A stretch of 64,000 nucleotides of DNA from CAWKAV01 sp963847735 (GCA_963847735.1 CAWKAV010000016.1:248001-312000), one strand, 5' to 3'; positions 49,814-59,596 are shown, counted from the stretch's first letter. Numbers and translations are program-made. The notes: generated by a model from the sequence alone, not told the origin.

Positions 49814-50287
49814 TCAGTTTAATAGCCGTTGCCAGTCATCTTCAAGCAGACAGTCAAATTCACGACGCCATTCATTCTGCGAGTTGGCGAACATGGTCAG
49901 AACGGTAATGGTTTTAATCTCTTTCAGTGTAACCTCATCTTCAGCCATCAGCAGGGCTTTTTCGATGACCTCTTCCTGGATCTCGTCGTTCAGAACACCC
50001 ATGGTTCGCAGGCGGGTTAAAAACCCGCGAGCTTCAGAAGAAAGAGCGAGATTCTCTTCGCTTGAGAAAACCCTGTGACTCAGAGCTGGTGGGCTTAGTG
50101 ACGTTTCGCTGCCGGTCGGGGTACAGAGCGTCTGGCTCTCCATCCAGCAGAAGGCCGCGTCGATCTCTTCGGCATCAAAGCCGATCGACAGCAACTCTTC
50201 GACCAGATCGTTCTCCGTTACCATATCGCGGTCATCGAGAAAGTATTGGGCGATGAAACTGACAATCGCCAAGACCCGTTCTCTCAA
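49814..50287 (-). CDS. smg: Smg/DUF494 family protein
   Basis: This 157-residue acidic helical protein has DDRDMVTENDLVEELLSIGF at its N-terminal third and RGFLTRLRTMGVLNDEIQEE with EIKTITVLTMF at the C-terminus, as in Smg of dprA-smg-topA clusters. The apparent start is TTG 50287 with GGAGA upstream. The exact biochemical role of Smg is not established. Confidence 0.85.
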   Translation of the reverse strand: MRERVLAIVSFIAQYFLDDRDMVTENDLVEELLSIGFDAEEIDAAFCWMESQTLCTPTGSETSLSPPALSHRVFSSEENLALSSEARGFLTRLRTMGVLNDEIQEEVIEKALLMAEDEVTLKEIKTITVLTMFANSQNEWRREFDCLLEDDWQRLLN

Positions 50288-50313
50288 GCGGTCTCCGTTG
50301 TTCTTTTGGGAGA

Positions 50314-51408
50314 TTAAAGTGCACGGCGACCACGAATGTAGCGTCCACCTGGCAGCTTTTCCACATACCCCTGAAGCTCTAGATGCAGTAAAATAACGGA
50401 AAGCTCCATAGGTGTCAACCCACTTTCCCTGGCTAACTCATCACAGTGTCGGGGGGTTAGATCAAGGCGGAAGAGTATGGAGCCTGCCGGTTCAGGTAGA
50501 CCGGCCTTGCGGTCTACCGTGGCTTCGAGTCTCTTTACATCATGTGGACAGCTCCCGAGAATTTGCAGAATTTCCGCACTCTCTGTGACTGGATGCGCCC
50601 CCTGTTTGATGAGAAGATTCGGCCCATAACTGGTCCTTCGATCAACGCCGCCGGGAACAGCCATCACCTCCCGTCCCTGCTCAAGAGCAAACTCAGCTGT
50701 AATCAGGGAGCCACTGTCCCGACAGGCTTCAATCACCAGGGTTCCTTTGCTGAGTCCACTGATGATGCGGTTGCGGCCCGGGAAATGCCCGGGCAACGGC
50801 TCAGTGCCAGGAGGATATTCAGAGAGAAGCAAGCCCTGTTCCATGATCTTTTGATAGAGGCCAGCATTTTCCGCCGGGTAAATCCGGTCAATGCCGCAAC
50901 CAAGTACTGCAACTGTGCTGCCATTACTGTTGAGGGCTCCCCGATGAGCTGCGGCATCAATGCCGCGCGCCAGCCCGCTGATGACAACCAGACCCGCTGC
51001 CGCCAGTTCTTCTGCCAGCTGTTCTGTAAATCTTTTGCCAAAGTCAGTCGGGCGACGGGTGCCAACGATGGCGAGGGCTGGCTGTTCGAACAAGGTACCA
51101 CAACCGTAGAGCAACGCAGGCGGATCCGGGATATGTCGCAGTGCATGCGGATAATCAGAGTCCCAGAGGGTGCGAAGCCAGCCGCCCATCACAGCCAGGC
51201 GATGGCAGGATTCTTTGACAAGGGCGGAGGTCGGGGGTGGAACCAGGGTTGCCACGGATTCGCGCAAGCCATGAAGCTTTGGCCAGCCTCCTGCTGCAGC
51301 CTGAAGGGCGTTCTCAGGGGTTCCGAAGTGATTAATCAGGCTTGTCAGTCCGACACGGCCAAGTCCTGGTGTGAATTGCAGGCGCAGCCAGGGCAGCAGG
51401 TGATCCAT
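50314..51408 (-). CDS. dprA: DprA, DNA-processing protein (RecA loader in transformation)
   Basis: DprA binds incoming single-stranded DNA and loads RecA. N-terminal SAM-like helices, then the Rossmann core with ALAIVGTRRPTDFGKR, VISGLARGIDAAAHRGAL, FPGRNRIISGLSKGTLVIEA and GREVMAVPG. A C-terminal winged helix follows (LTPRHCDELARESGLTPMEL). ATG 51408 is preferred because GGAGGGG sits before it. Together with comF it hints at transformation ability. Confidence 0.95.
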   Translation of the reverse strand: MDHLLPWLRLQFTPGLGRVGLTSLINHFGTPENALQAAAGGWPKLHGLRESVATLVPPPTSALVKESCHRLAVMGGWLRTLWDSDYPHALRHIPDPPALLYGCGTLFEQPALAIVGTRRPTDFGKRFTEQLAEELAAAGLVVISGLARGIDAAAHRGALNSNGSTVAVLGCGIDRIYPAENAGLYQKIMEQGLLLSEYPPGTEPLPGHFPGRNRIISGLSKGTLVIEACRDSGSLITAEFALEQGREVMAVPGGVDRRTSYGPNLLIKQGAHPVTESAEILQILGSCPHDVKRLEATVDRKAGLPEPAGSILFRLDLTPRHCDELARESGLTPMELSVILLHLELQGYVEKLPGGRYIRGRRAL

Positions 51409-51544
51409 TGGCCCCTCCAGAAGGATGTGATAACTCAATACAATAAAACCGAATTGCAACAGTAACAAAGATTGACCACTTTGTCACCACGACACCAGGC
51501 AAGCCAAGTGACGTGAGGAATATCAGGGCTGAGTGTCATAGAAT

Positions 51545-51577
51545 GGAAAAGGATGAGCCGGTATCCGGCCCATCCTT
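51545..51577 (-). terminator. Terminator after the LysM gene
   Basis: Minus strand: AAGGATG...CATCCTT with an inner GCCGG/CCGGC stem makes a long hairpin, followed by TTCC. It lies 44 bases beyond the LysM gene stop. The T tract is short. Confidence 0.65.
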
Positions 51578-51620
51578 GAACAGTGTGCTGATCCGTCAGC
51601 AGGAACTCCCTCGATGAAGG

Positions 51621-52637
51621 CTACTTGATCTTGGTTCGAATCCGATCGCCGCGGAAGATCGGCAGGTTTGTGGTGCGGGTGACCAGCGCCTCGGCAAAAC
51701 CATGACGCACCTCCAGAACAATCGCGTCGCCCAGATCGATGTCAGGCAGAATAAGTTCCTTGTCTATGCTGGCGAGCTCGGTCGCTTCGCGCCTCCGAAA
51801 GAGATCGAGCTCATGGCCAACCTGCAGACCGCTTTCCTCTCCAATGTCGATGAGGATAGTCTCCCACTGGCCTATGGCAAGTTTGCCAATGTCATCCGTG
51901 AGGATATAGCCTTCAATCATATTATCGGCAAGAAGGCGGGGAATCCGGTCGGGAATCTGGCGATAAGGCCGAACCATGGCTCCACGCTTGATTTCGCGCA
52001 GGGCATTAGTGATCGTTGCTACCGCGACAAATTCTGTCACTTCCGTGATTTCCAGGGTGCCGAGCTGGATCGTCTGATAGCCAATCGGATCAGCGAGTTG
52101 ATAGCCAAACGTTTTTTTTGCCGCAGGGTGGGTAACTTTTGGCCCCAGGGTGATCAATTCGTACACATCACCGGGCTTGGTGGCTGCGAGATCGCGCATC
52201 TCAAGGAAAACGGTGTCGTTGGTTACGACCATGACGCGGTTGTCGACCGTGTCAATCAAGGTTCCCAGCGAATCTACCTCGGTTACGCTGATAAAACTCT
52301 GAGCGCCGCCGAACGTGGGAATTAACAAAACCTCCTCCGGGGTTATGACTGCCGCGCCAACTTCGCTAGCATCCCCACCAACAGGAATAATTTCGATGCG
52401 ACCGTCGTAGATGCGCAACCGCTGTCCCGGATAGATTAGATGGGGGTTACCGATGGCGGGATTGTTGGACCACAGGTTGGGCCAGTAATGAGGGTCCTTG
52501 ATGAAACGCTGGGAGATGTCCCACAGGGTATCTCCTTGCTTAACGGTATAAATGATTGGTTCTTCCCTGGCAAAGGCCAGGCTTGGCCAGATCATGAGCA
52601 ATAAGCAAACTGTCAGAATAGAGTGTCTGAGATTCAT
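51621..52637 (-). CDS. LysM domain periplasmic protein
   Basis: Signal peptide (MNLRHSILTVCLLLMIWPSLAFA type, cleavage after AFA). One LysM domain (residues about 29-80: YTVKQGDTLWDISQRFIKD, NPHLIYPGQRLRI), then a 240-residue beta-rich region. LysM binds peptidoglycan. It forms a unit with the CpoB-like lipoprotein 23 bases upstream. The family of the long C-terminal part is not known to me. Confidence 0.87.
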   Translation of the reverse strand: MNLRHSILTVCLLLMIWPSLAFAREEPIIYTVKQGDTLWDISQRFIKDPHYWPNLWSNNPAIGNPHLIYPGQRLRIYDGRIEIIPVGGDASEVGAAVITPEEVLLIPTFGGAQSFISVTEVDSLGTLIDTVDNRVMVVTNDTVFLEMRDLAATKPGDVYELITLGPKVTHPAAKKTFGYQLADPIGYQTIQLGTLEITEVTEFVAVATITNALREIKRGAMVRPYRQIPDRIPRLLADNMIEGYILTDDIGKLAIGQWETILIDIGEESGLQVGHELDLFRRREATELASIDKELILPDIDLGDAIVLEVRHGFAEALVTRTTNLPIFRGDRIRTKIK

Positions 52638-52660
52638 ATCTCCCCCTTGGTTGCAAACGG

Positions 52661-53356
52661 TCAGGGTATCACCAGTTCCTGGGCCTTTTGGGTTGCTGTA
52701 CTTTTCGGATAACGCCGACTGAGTGTGTCTATGGCCTGGCGGGCTTTATCTGGTGCCCCCAACTGCAGCTGCGCGATCGCTATTTTCAAGAGTGCATCCG
52801 GGTTTTTAGGTGCGTTCTGGTAGTTGTTGAGGACCCGATCAAACTCCTGGATTGCCGTGGGATATTGTTGCTGGTTGAAGTAACAGTCGCCGAGCCAGAA
52901 TTGGGCATTGCTGGCGTAACTGTTGTTAGGAAAGAGCTGCAGAAATGATTCAAAACCATGAATTGCCGTCAGGTAGCGGCCTGAGGCATAATCGCCAAAA
53001 GCCTGCAGGTAGACTTCTGTCGGTGAGCCTTCGCTCTGGTTCTGGGCGGTCTCAGTGCTTGTTGGTTGCGGTCTCTGGAAAGGTTGGTAGCCGGGTTGAT
53101 CCTGTTGTGCGGCTTGACGAAGCTGATCAATTGCCCTGTCCTGGCGTTGCAGGCGCTCTTCAAAATCTGCAACCTGACGGGACAGTCTTAGAATGGTCTG
53201 CTCCTGCCTGTCCAGAGAAGATTGCAGTTGGCGTGTGTCGAAAGATAAATTGTTGGAGGTCGGTACTGTGGGCGGCGGTGAACACGCTGCCAGCAGTCCG
53301 ATGGCCATTACATAAGTCAATATTTTTAAAAACAGCTTTGGTCGAAGGCTTGTCAT
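52661..53356 (-). CDS. CpoB/YbgF-like lipoprotein with coiled coil and TPR
   Basis: Lipoprotein signal with lipobox LLAAC (Cys near 25). Then a coiled coil (residues about 40-85), a Pro/Gln-rich linker, and three TPR units (YLQAFGDYASGRYLTAIHGF, QFWLGDCYFNQQQYPTAIQE, LLKIAIAQLQLGAPDKA). This is the CpoB arrangement; CpoB links Tol-Pal constriction and peptidoglycan synthesis. No tol or pal gene is visible nearby, so the exact role is inference. Confidence 0.83.
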   Translation of the reverse strand: MTSLRPKLFLKILTYVMAIGLLAACSPPPTVPTSNNLSFDTRQLQSSLDRQEQTILRLSRQVADFEERLQRQDRAIDQLRQAAQQDQPGYQPFQRPQPTSTETAQNQSEGSPTEVYLQAFGDYASGRYLTAIHGFESFLQLFPNNSYASNAQFWLGDCYFNQQQYPTAIQEFDRVLNNYQNAPKNPDALLKIAIAQLQLGAPDKARQAIDTLSRRYPKSTATQKAQELVIP

Positions 53357-53397
53357 GTCATATATTCGATCGTTGTGTAAATTGAAATTCCCTGAAA

Positions 53398-53424
53398 ATT
53401 ATAGGCTTTTTAGCGGCTTGTCAA
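53398..53424 (-). promoter_or_regulatory. Promoter for the CpoB-like/LysM unit
   Basis: Minus strand TTGACA (53424-53419) and TATAAT (53403-53398) are both perfect, with a 15-base spacer, shorter than usual. It lies 42 bases before the lipoprotein start, in the divergent gap with the U32 gene. Confidence 0.62.
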
Positions 53425-53520
53425 GCATCATGGCAAGGAGCACTCCAGTCTTGCCCTGCATGAAATATGCCTTGTTGTGGTAAAGTGAACCGATGAATTT
53501 ACCCTCTGGAGGTTCCACTG

Positions 53521-54756
53521 ATGACTCCTGAACTTCTGGCTCCCGCCGGAAACCTGGAAAAACTTGAGACGGCCTTGTGTTATGGCGCTGATGCTGTTTA
53601 TTGTGGCGTCGAACAGTTCAGCTTGCGGGCCCTGGCCGGAAACCTGACCATAGAGGAGCTCTCCGCAGCCTGTGAATTGGCACACTCTCTGGGCAAACGC
53701 CTCTACCTGACCTTGAATGCTTTCTTGCGTCCCGGCGAGGAGGCCGCCGCACGAGTTTTGCTGGAGTTGCTCCTGCCGATGACTGTGGATGCTTACATTG
53801 TTGCGGACCCGGGCATGCTTTCCCTGATACGTCAAGTGGACCCGCAGCGAGAGGTGCATCTTTCCACCCAGGCCAATACAACAAATGGTCTGGCGGCGCA
53901 TTTTTGGCAGTCACAGGGCGTCAAACGGCTGAACCTGGCCAGGGAATTGAGTCTGCAGGAGATTGCCGCAATCCGCACTTCTGCAGATTTGCAACTGGAA
54001 GTGTTCGTGCATGGGGCCATGTGCATGGCGTACTCGGGGCGTTGTCTGCTCTCCGCCGGCCTTTCCGGGCGGAGTGCCAACCACGGCACCTGCAGCCATC
54101 CTTGTCGCTGGAAATATTCGTTACAGGAGGAGGAGCGGCCCGGGGAGTTTTTCCCTATTGAGGAGGATGAGAGAGGCACCTATATTTTTAACAGCCGCGA
54201 TCTTTGCCTGATTGATCACCTGCCCGCGTTGATCGGGGCCGGTGTGGACAGCTTCAAGATCGAGGGCCGCATGAAAAGTCTCTACTACGTTGCCGCCGTG
54301 ACCAGGATTTACCGGGCGGCACTCGATGCCTGGCGTGATGATCCGGATCATTACCGGGTTGACCCGCAATGGAGGCGAGAGCTGGAAGCTGTCAGTCATC
54401 GTCCCTATGGAACCGGGTTCCTCTTCGAGCAGGATCACGCCTTCGTTACTGCCGGAAACAGTGACTACGTCCGTGATTGTGATTTTGTGGGCATTGTCGA
54501 GGCCGCAACGCCGTCAGGCGACTGGCTGGTGCAGGGGCGCAACCGTTTTGTCGCCGGAGAATGTCTCGAGATTATGGGGCCTGGCATGCGTCAATCCGAA
54601 TTCATCTTCACCGAAGCGGCGAATGAGCGAGGGGACAGGATCGTGACGGTCCAGCCGAATGCCATGGTGTGCATGCCTCTGCCTGCAGGTGCGCAGCCAG
54701 GGGACATGCTGCGCCGTTGGCGAACCGACACTCTTTCCCGAACTGCCATCTCTTGA
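53521..54756 (+). CDS. Peptidase U32 family protein (TrhP/RlhA-type RNA hydroxylation)
   Basis: The 411-residue TIM-barrel protein starts MTPELLAPAGNLEKLETAL. The U32 signature is VFVHGAMCMAYSGRCLLSAG and NHGTCSHPCRW, with cysteines that in this family hold an Fe-S cluster. Despite the name, studied members (RlhA, TrhP) act in prephenate-dependent hydroxylation of rRNA or tRNA. Which RNA this one serves cannot be decided. A GGAGG site precedes the ATG. Confidence 0.88.
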   Translation: MTPELLAPAGNLEKLETALCYGADAVYCGVEQFSLRALAGNLTIEELSAACELAHSLGKRLYLTLNAFLRPGEEAAARVLLELLLPMTVDAYIVADPGMLSLIRQVDPQREVHLSTQANTTNGLAAHFWQSQGVKRLNLARELSLQEIAAIRTSADLQLEVFVHGAMCMAYSGRCLLSAGLSGRSANHGTCSHPCRWKYSLQEEERPGEFFPIEEDERGTYIFNSRDLCLIDHLPALIGAGVDSFKIEGRMKSLYYVAAVTRIYRAALDAWRDDPDHYRVDPQWRRELEAVSHRPYGTGFLFEQDHAFVTAGNSDYVRDCDFVGIVEAATPSGDWLVQGRNRFVAGECLEIMGPGMRQSEFIFTEAANERGDRIVTVQPNAMVCMPLPAGAQPGDMLRRWRTDTLSRTAIS

Positions 54757-54777
54757 GGAGTTATGAGGAGCTTATTT

Positions 54778-55311
54778 ATGCCGAAGGTTCTTTCGCGAGA
54801 AACTGTGTTTGCCGGTCGTGTTCTGGATGTTGCGGTGGAAAAGCATCAGATGCCGGACGGCAGGCAGTCGGATTTTGAAATTATCCGCCATCCGGGAGGG
54901 GCTGCGATTCTGCCCGTTTTGCCCGATGGCCGAATTCTGCTGATTCGCCAGTTTCGCCCGACCATCGGCGAGATGGTCTTTGAGATTCCTGCCGGGCGCC
55001 TTGAAGTTGGTGAATCCGCGCGTGGTTGTGCCGGTCGCGAGTTGATGGAAGAGGTCGGTTATTCAGCCGGGCAGATCTTGCCGCTCGGTGGTTTCTGGAG
55101 CACGGTCGGCTTCTGTGACGAGTACATCCACCTTTTCCTGGGGCTCGAACTTACCCTCGTCGAGCAGAATCTGGAAGCTGATGAAATCATTGATCTCTAT
55201 CCCGTATCCCTTGCCGAGGCCTTGACAAAAGTTAAGAATGGCGAAATCCTCGACAGCAAGACCCAGCTGGCATTGTTAAGTTATCAAATGTTTTATTTGG
55301 AGAATAAATAG
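54778..55311 (+). CDS. Nudix hydrolase, ADP-ribose pyrophosphatase type
   Basis: The Nudix box lies in GRLEVGESARGCAGRELMEEVGY; IRQFRPTIGEMVFEIPAG precedes it, as in ADP-ribose pyrophosphatases. ATG 54778 is preferred because AGGAG lies seven bases upstream; the ATG at 54763 has its purine site too close. The stop abuts the nudC start with no gap. Confidence 0.86.
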   Translation: MPKVLSRETVFAGRVLDVAVEKHQMPDGRQSDFEIIRHPGGAAILPVLPDGRILLIRQFRPTIGEMVFEIPAGRLEVGESARGCAGRELMEEVGYSAGQILPLGGFWSTVGFCDEYIHLFLGLELTLVEQNLEADEIIDLYPVSLAEALTKVKNGEILDSKTQLALLSYQMFYLENK

Positions 55312-56169
55312 GTGAATGGTCTGCCTGATTATTACGTTTCGCCCCTGCATCTGCCTTTTAACAGGGCTTGTCTCGCCGGACAGTTTGTCATGCAGGGCCC
55401 TGATGACGACCCGGGTGGCCCGGGATATGGAGTGTTGTTGTATGGCAGCAAAATGCTGGTGAGCAAAGCGCCGGGGCATTTCGAGTTGCCGTTTGGTGAA
55501 TGGTCTCATGAACGGGGCCTTTATATCGGTCGTTGGCGGGGGCAACCTTGTCGTCTGGTCGATATGGGGACAGACGAGGTGTTGCCCGACAATCTTGAGT
55601 TGTGTGCGCTTCTTGACGAAAAGTCGCCGTTGCCGATTGATCTTCTTTCTCTGGGGGGAATGGGGCGCATGATCCTGCACTGGCGGGAGCGCAGTCTTTT
55701 CTGCGGCTACTGTGGTCAACCGACAAGATGGCTGACCGAGGAGTGGGGGAGGCATTGTGATTCCTGCCACAACCATGCATTTCCTGCCATTCATCCATGT
55801 GCCATTGTTCTGATTACCCGGCCGGGAGAAGTGTTGCTGGCACGCAAGGCGAACTGGGCGCCCAATCGTTACAGCCTGGTTGCAGGTTTCCAGGAATTCG
55901 GTGAATCGCTTGAAGAGACGGCTATCCGCGAAGTTTCAGAAGAAACCGGTGTCAATGTCGACAATGTTCGATATGTCGGCAGCCAGAGCTGGCCTTTCCC
56001 GAGCCAGGTGATGGTTGGATTTGTTGCGGATTATGTCGATGGAGAAATCCGGGTCGACACGACAGAATTGGAAACCGCCCGCTGGTTTTCTGTTGATGAC
56101 CTGCCTGGATTGCCACCCAAGCGCAGCATCGCCCGCTACATTCTTGACACGGTTCTCAACCTCTCCTGA
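55312..56169 (+). CDS. nudC: NudC, NAD(H)/NAD-RNA pyrophosphatase
   Basis: The 285-residue protein has a zinc ribbon (CGYCGQPT...CDSC), the Nudix box GFQEFGESLEETAIREVSEE, and SQSWPFPSQVMVGF, the NADH-pyrophosphatase motif (usually SQPWPFPxS). It cleaves NADH or NAD caps on RNA. The GTG start follows the previous stop directly, with GGAG in the upstream coding end. Confidence 0.92.
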   Translation: MNGLPDYYVSPLHLPFNRACLAGQFVMQGPDDDPGGPGYGVLLYGSKMLVSKAPGHFELPFGEWSHERGLYIGRWRGQPCRLVDMGTDEVLPDNLELCALLDEKSPLPIDLLSLGGMGRMILHWRERSLFCGYCGQPTRWLTEEWGRHCDSCHNHAFPAIHPCAIVLITRPGEVLLARKANWAPNRYSLVAGFQEFGESLEETAIREVSEETGVNVDNVRYVGSQSWPFPSQVMVGFVADYVDGEIRVDTTELETARWFSVDDLPGLPPKRSIARYILDTVLNLS

Positions 56170-56192
56170 TCCTCTCTTACAAAGGTTGCGTT

Positions 56193-56438
56193 ATGACCTC
56201 GGAAATCTTCAGTAAACGTTATTTTCAGCTGCCACGCGCCGAGATCGGCCATTTGCGATTTATCCTGGAAAGCTATGATGGCCTGGCTTTTGCGCGGACT
56301 CTCGACAACCAGCAGGCCTTGGTGGAAATTGCCTACCCGGCAAGCCGTACCCGCGACGCAGAACAATTGTTCAAGGCTCTGACGGGAGAGGTAGGCTGGC
56401 AGGAAGTCGATGCCCCGCAGTTGGTCCCGCCGCTCTAG
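56193..56438 (+). CDS. DUF4911 domain protein
   Basis: This small protein of 81 residues contains LRFILESYDGLAFARTLD and VEIAYPASRTRDAEQLFKAL, the pattern of DUF4911, a family common in Desulfuromonadales with no known role. It is 23 bases after nudC, likely last in the U32-Nudix-nudC unit. Confidence 0.75.
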   Translation: MTSEIFSKRYFQLPRAEIGHLRFILESYDGLAFARTLDNQQALVEIAYPASRTRDAEQLFKALTGEVGWQEVDAPQLVPPL

Positions 56439-56440
56439 GT

Positions 56441-56827
56441 TCAGACAGTGACAAGCTCAATCTCCGGCGGGTCGAGCAGAGCTTTTTTGACGGCGCATTG
56501 GTCTGTAGCGCGAATGATGGCGTTGCGATATTTCTCCGGGAAATTCTCGGGCAGGTGCAGAATGATCTCGACCCGGTCAAGTCGCTTCGTTTCAGGGTTG
56601 CGTTCGCTGGTCAGCTGCAGGCGCATCCCGGTTGTCGGCAGCTGCCGTTGCTGGCAAAAACGCAGCGCGAAAAAACCGGCACAGGTACCTAGGGAGGCAA
56701 GGAAGAAGTCGAAAGGCGAAGGTGCCGAGTTCTGGCCACCATTCTGTTCAGGTTGATCAGAGACAATCTCAAAACCTTTGAATCGGGCGTTGACTTGAAC
56801 TCCGCCGGGGAAAGTGATTTCCATCAT
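56441..56827 (-). CDS. OsmC family protein
   Basis: The 128-residue protein begins MMEITFPGGVQVNARFKGF, with ATG 56827 after GGAGG. SPFDFFLASLGTCAGFFALR carries the first conserved Cys, and IIRATDQCAVKKAL the second. Paired cysteines are the peroxidase site in OsmC/Ohr; this YhfA-like branch is less studied. It converges on the DUF4911 gene. Confidence 0.86.
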   Translation of the reverse strand: MMEITFPGGVQVNARFKGFEIVSDQPEQNGGQNSAPSPFDFFLASLGTCAGFFALRFCQQRQLPTTGMRLQLTSERNPETKRLDRVEIILHLPENFPEKYRNAIIRATDQCAVKKALLDPPEIELVTV

Positions 56828-56889
56828 GGTGCAAACCTCCACTGATTCTTTACTGTACAAATTCGGAGAGAGAAGAAAAATGGCCGGAA

Positions 56890-57276
56890 TTATCTTGAAA
56901 ACATGATTCTGACCATGGCCACAACTTTTTTCAGGTTGGTTTTTGGAATATAGGTTGCGCAACCATGCTCTCTGGTTTCTTCCTTGGTGAGATCCTTGCC
57001 TGAGACCATGATGACCGGAGTAAACCTGTTTTTCCTGTTTTTGCCTTTGACGAACTCGGCAACGTCATACCCGCTCAACCCGGGCATCATGAGGTCGGTA
57101 ATAATTAGATCAAAAGGTCCAGAATAACCGGGCGTATCGCGATCAGACGCTTCAAGAATCTCGATGGCTTTCTCCCCCGTAGCTGCTGTCTCAACAAGGA
57201 ATTCTTCACCGAGAAGGTCACTGAGGGCCTGCAAGAAAAACGGGCTGTCATCAATCAGGAGAATCTTCTTTTTCAT
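56890..57276 (-). CDS. Single-domain response regulator (CheY-like receiver)
   Basis: The 128-residue receiver: KKILLIDDSPFFLQAL (acidic pair), LIITDLMMPG (phosphorylated Asp), VIMVSGKD (switch Ser) and YIPKTN (Lys). It has no output domain. The ATG at 57276 comes six bases after the DUF362 stop, so the two may be cotranscribed. No kinase is adjacent. Confidence 0.9.
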   Translation of the reverse strand: MKKKILLIDDSPFFLQALSDLLGEEFLVETAATGEKAIEILEASDRDTPGYSGPFDLIITDLMMPGLSGYDVAEFVKGKNRKNRFTPVIMVSGKDLTKEETREHGCATYIPKTNLKKVVAMVRIMFSR

Positions 57277-57281
57277 GCTCG

Positions 57282-58409
57282 TTACCACTTCTCCCGTTCC
57301 GGTTCCAACCGCACCAGCTCATACGTGCGCTGACCAAGTCCCACCTTCTCGCCATGATCCAGCTGCACTTCCCAATCGATCTGCGGATAAACACCACGGA
57401 ATTTGTCACCGCCCGATTCATGCCCGTTTTGCATGGCGGTACCCGGCAAACCACGTGCCTGGTTGACCAGGTCGGCACAGGCCTGATCGAGGGCCACCGG
57501 GTCAGTTGAGGCGAGGATGCCAAGATCCGGAACGATCGGCGCGTCGGAGTGGCCGTAGCAGTCGCAGGCCGGTGAGACCTGGGTGACGAAGTTGACGAAC
57601 AGGAGCTTATTGGTCTTGCCGGAGATTGCTCCCAGCGCATACTCTGCCATCTTTTTCATAACCAGGGGGGATTCTTCATTCCACTGGATACGGATAGCCT
57701 GGGGTTCACAGACAGTGATGCAGCGACCGCAACCGACGCAGCGGCTGACATCGAGAATGGCTTTGCCGCTGCTGAGGTCAATCGCGTCATGGGCGCAGGC
57801 CTTGAGACAGGCCCCGCAGGTGGTGCAGTTCTTCTCGGAGATGTTCGGCGCGACGGTGGAGTGCTGCTCAAGTTTTCCTTCACGACTGGAACAACCCATG
57901 GCAAGATTCTTGATTGCTCCGCCAAAGCCGGACAGCTCGTGACATTTGAAATGGGAAAGGACAATCAGCACATCCGCTTCAATGATTTCCAGTCCGATAT
58001 CGACCCCGGAAAGGATTTGGCCGGGGACGGTGACCCGTCGTGCCGAATGGCCGCGCAGGCCGTCGCTCATGATGAGCGGGGCATTGACGACGGCATAAGC
58101 GAAACCGTTTTCGATCGCGCAGGTCAGGGCGGATACGGCGTTTTTCCGCTCGCCAGGATAGAGAGTGCTCGAATCAGTCAGGAAGGGTTTGCCGCCGAGT
58201 TTTTTTACCTGATCAACGATCCGGCGCACGAAAGTAGGCCTGATGTAGGCGTGGCCGCCTTTTTCGCCGAAGTGCATCTTGATGGCAACGAGCTCGCCAC
58301 CCTTTATCATATTTGACAATCCGGCCCTGTCGGTCAGCCTCTCTAGCTTGGTGTGCAGGTTCTCCCGCATCCCGGCACGCATGTCGGCAAAATAGACCTG
58401 CGTTGTCAT
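57282..58409 (-). CDS. DUF362 protein with two [4Fe-4S] ferredoxin motifs
   Basis: The 375-residue protein: a DUF362 domain (KMHFGEKGGHAYIRPTFV, LSHFKCHELSGFGGAIKN) interrupted by a ferredoxin insert at about residues 190-245, with CTTCGACLKAC and CVGCGRCITVC. Both motifs are complete. ATG 58409 follows GAGGAG. It is a cytoplasmic electron-transfer protein of unassigned role. Confidence 0.88.
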   Translation of the reverse strand: MTTQVYFADMRAGMRENLHTKLERLTDRAGLSNMIKGGELVAIKMHFGEKGGHAYIRPTFVRRIVDQVKKLGGKPFLTDSSTLYPGERKNAVSALTCAIENGFAYAVVNAPLIMSDGLRGHSARRVTVPGQILSGVDIGLEIIEADVLIVLSHFKCHELSGFGGAIKNLAMGCSSREGKLEQHSTVAPNISEKNCTTCGACLKACAHDAIDLSSGKAILDVSRCVGCGRCITVCEPQAIRIQWNEESPLVMKKMAEYALGAISGKTNKLLFVNFVTQVSPACDCYGHSDAPIVPDLGILASTDPVALDQACADLVNQARGLPGTAMQNGHESGGDKFRGVYPQIDWEVQLDHGEKVGLGQRTYELVRLEPEREKW

Positions 58410-58488
58410 AAGCTCCTCAATTTTTTCATAAAGTCGATCATGTCGCGTATTTCTCCCTGGTTCTCTGAACCCGGACATAGCTCAAAAT

Positions 58489-59596
58489 TTATGACTTGTC
58501 TGGGAGCTCTCCCGCCGAACCGGAGCTCTCCTGACGCAGGTAGACGGTTGTGCTCGGGAAAGCGATTTCCAGCCCCATGTCTTCGAGAGTGTCCATGATC
58601 TTCAGGCAGACATCTTGCCGGGCATCAAGATATTCTCCCCAGATTGTTGTGGTTGTAAAGCAATAGATCATGATGTCGAGGGAAGAAGCCCCGAAGTCGG
58701 TGAAGTTGACCAGGAAAAACTCCTGATCGATGGCCGGGTGGGCCTTGAGCAGCTCGCGAATCCGTCCGACCACTTCACGCATCTGCGCCGGTGTGGTGTC
58801 GTACGAGACGCCAACCGTAAGTCGAATCCGCCGTTTCGGCATACGGCTGAAGTTATCAAGAGCTGTGTTGGCGATGATGTTGTTCGGCACCGAAATCAGG
58901 GTCTTGGCAAAGGTGCGAATCTTGGTCGAACGAAAGCCGACCTCTTCGACCACTCCTTCCATCTCGCCGGCTTTGATCCAGTCTCCGACCTGGAAAGGCC
59001 GGTCAAAGATGATCATCAGAGAACCGAAGATGTTGGAGACCGTGTCCTTGGCGGCAAGGGCAAAGGCCAGACCGCCGATGCCGAGTGAGGCCAGCACTCC
59101 GGTTACGGGATAGCCGAAAGTCTGGATGGCCATCAGCCCGGCCATGATTACGATGAAGACGCGCAGGCTTTTGCGCAGCAGCGGGGCCAGGTGGTCATCC
59201 AGGGTCGATTCGGTTCGGGCCGCCCATGTGTTCAGGTAATGGTCAGCCATGTCGACCAGGTTGAACAAAAACCAGGCAATGGCAAAGATTACCAGCGCCT
59301 TGAGTTACTGCGAAGGCGAACATGGCGATGTCAAAAGGTTCAGAGGGGAGCTGCAAAATCTGCAGGGCGATGAACAGTCCGATCAGGAAGATGAGAAACT
59401 CGGCCGGTTTTTGCAGGCAGGTGAGAAAACGATCATCAAGCTCTTTCCTGGTTTTTTGCGCCAGCGGAAGAATGACTTTGATAAACAGGTAGGCGAAGAT
59501 CTTTTTGGCAATGTAGGCAATCAGAACAATACCGAGTGCCGTTGCATACTGTCCTATGGTGATCCCCAGAATCTCGTTGCCCATCCATTCCGCCAT
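58489..59596 (-). pseudogene. MscS-family mechanosensitive channel (one frameshift)
   Basis: MscS-type channels release solutes on hypo-osmotic shock. ATG 59596 follows GGAGAG. Three helices, then the pore region LASLGIGGLAFALAAKDTVS (TM3 Gly/Ala-rich), the beta domain FDRPFQVGDWIKAGEMEGVV, and the C-terminal cap. One extra base near 59300 breaks the frame between QGAG... and ALVIFAIAWFLFNLVDM. The rest is intact, so probably a consensus error. About 368 residues. Confidence 0.83.

Noticed and set aside
51625..51645. GGTTCGAATCC, a T-loop-like string
   Set aside because: It lies inside the well-supported 3' end of the LysM gene and has no flanking tRNA stems.
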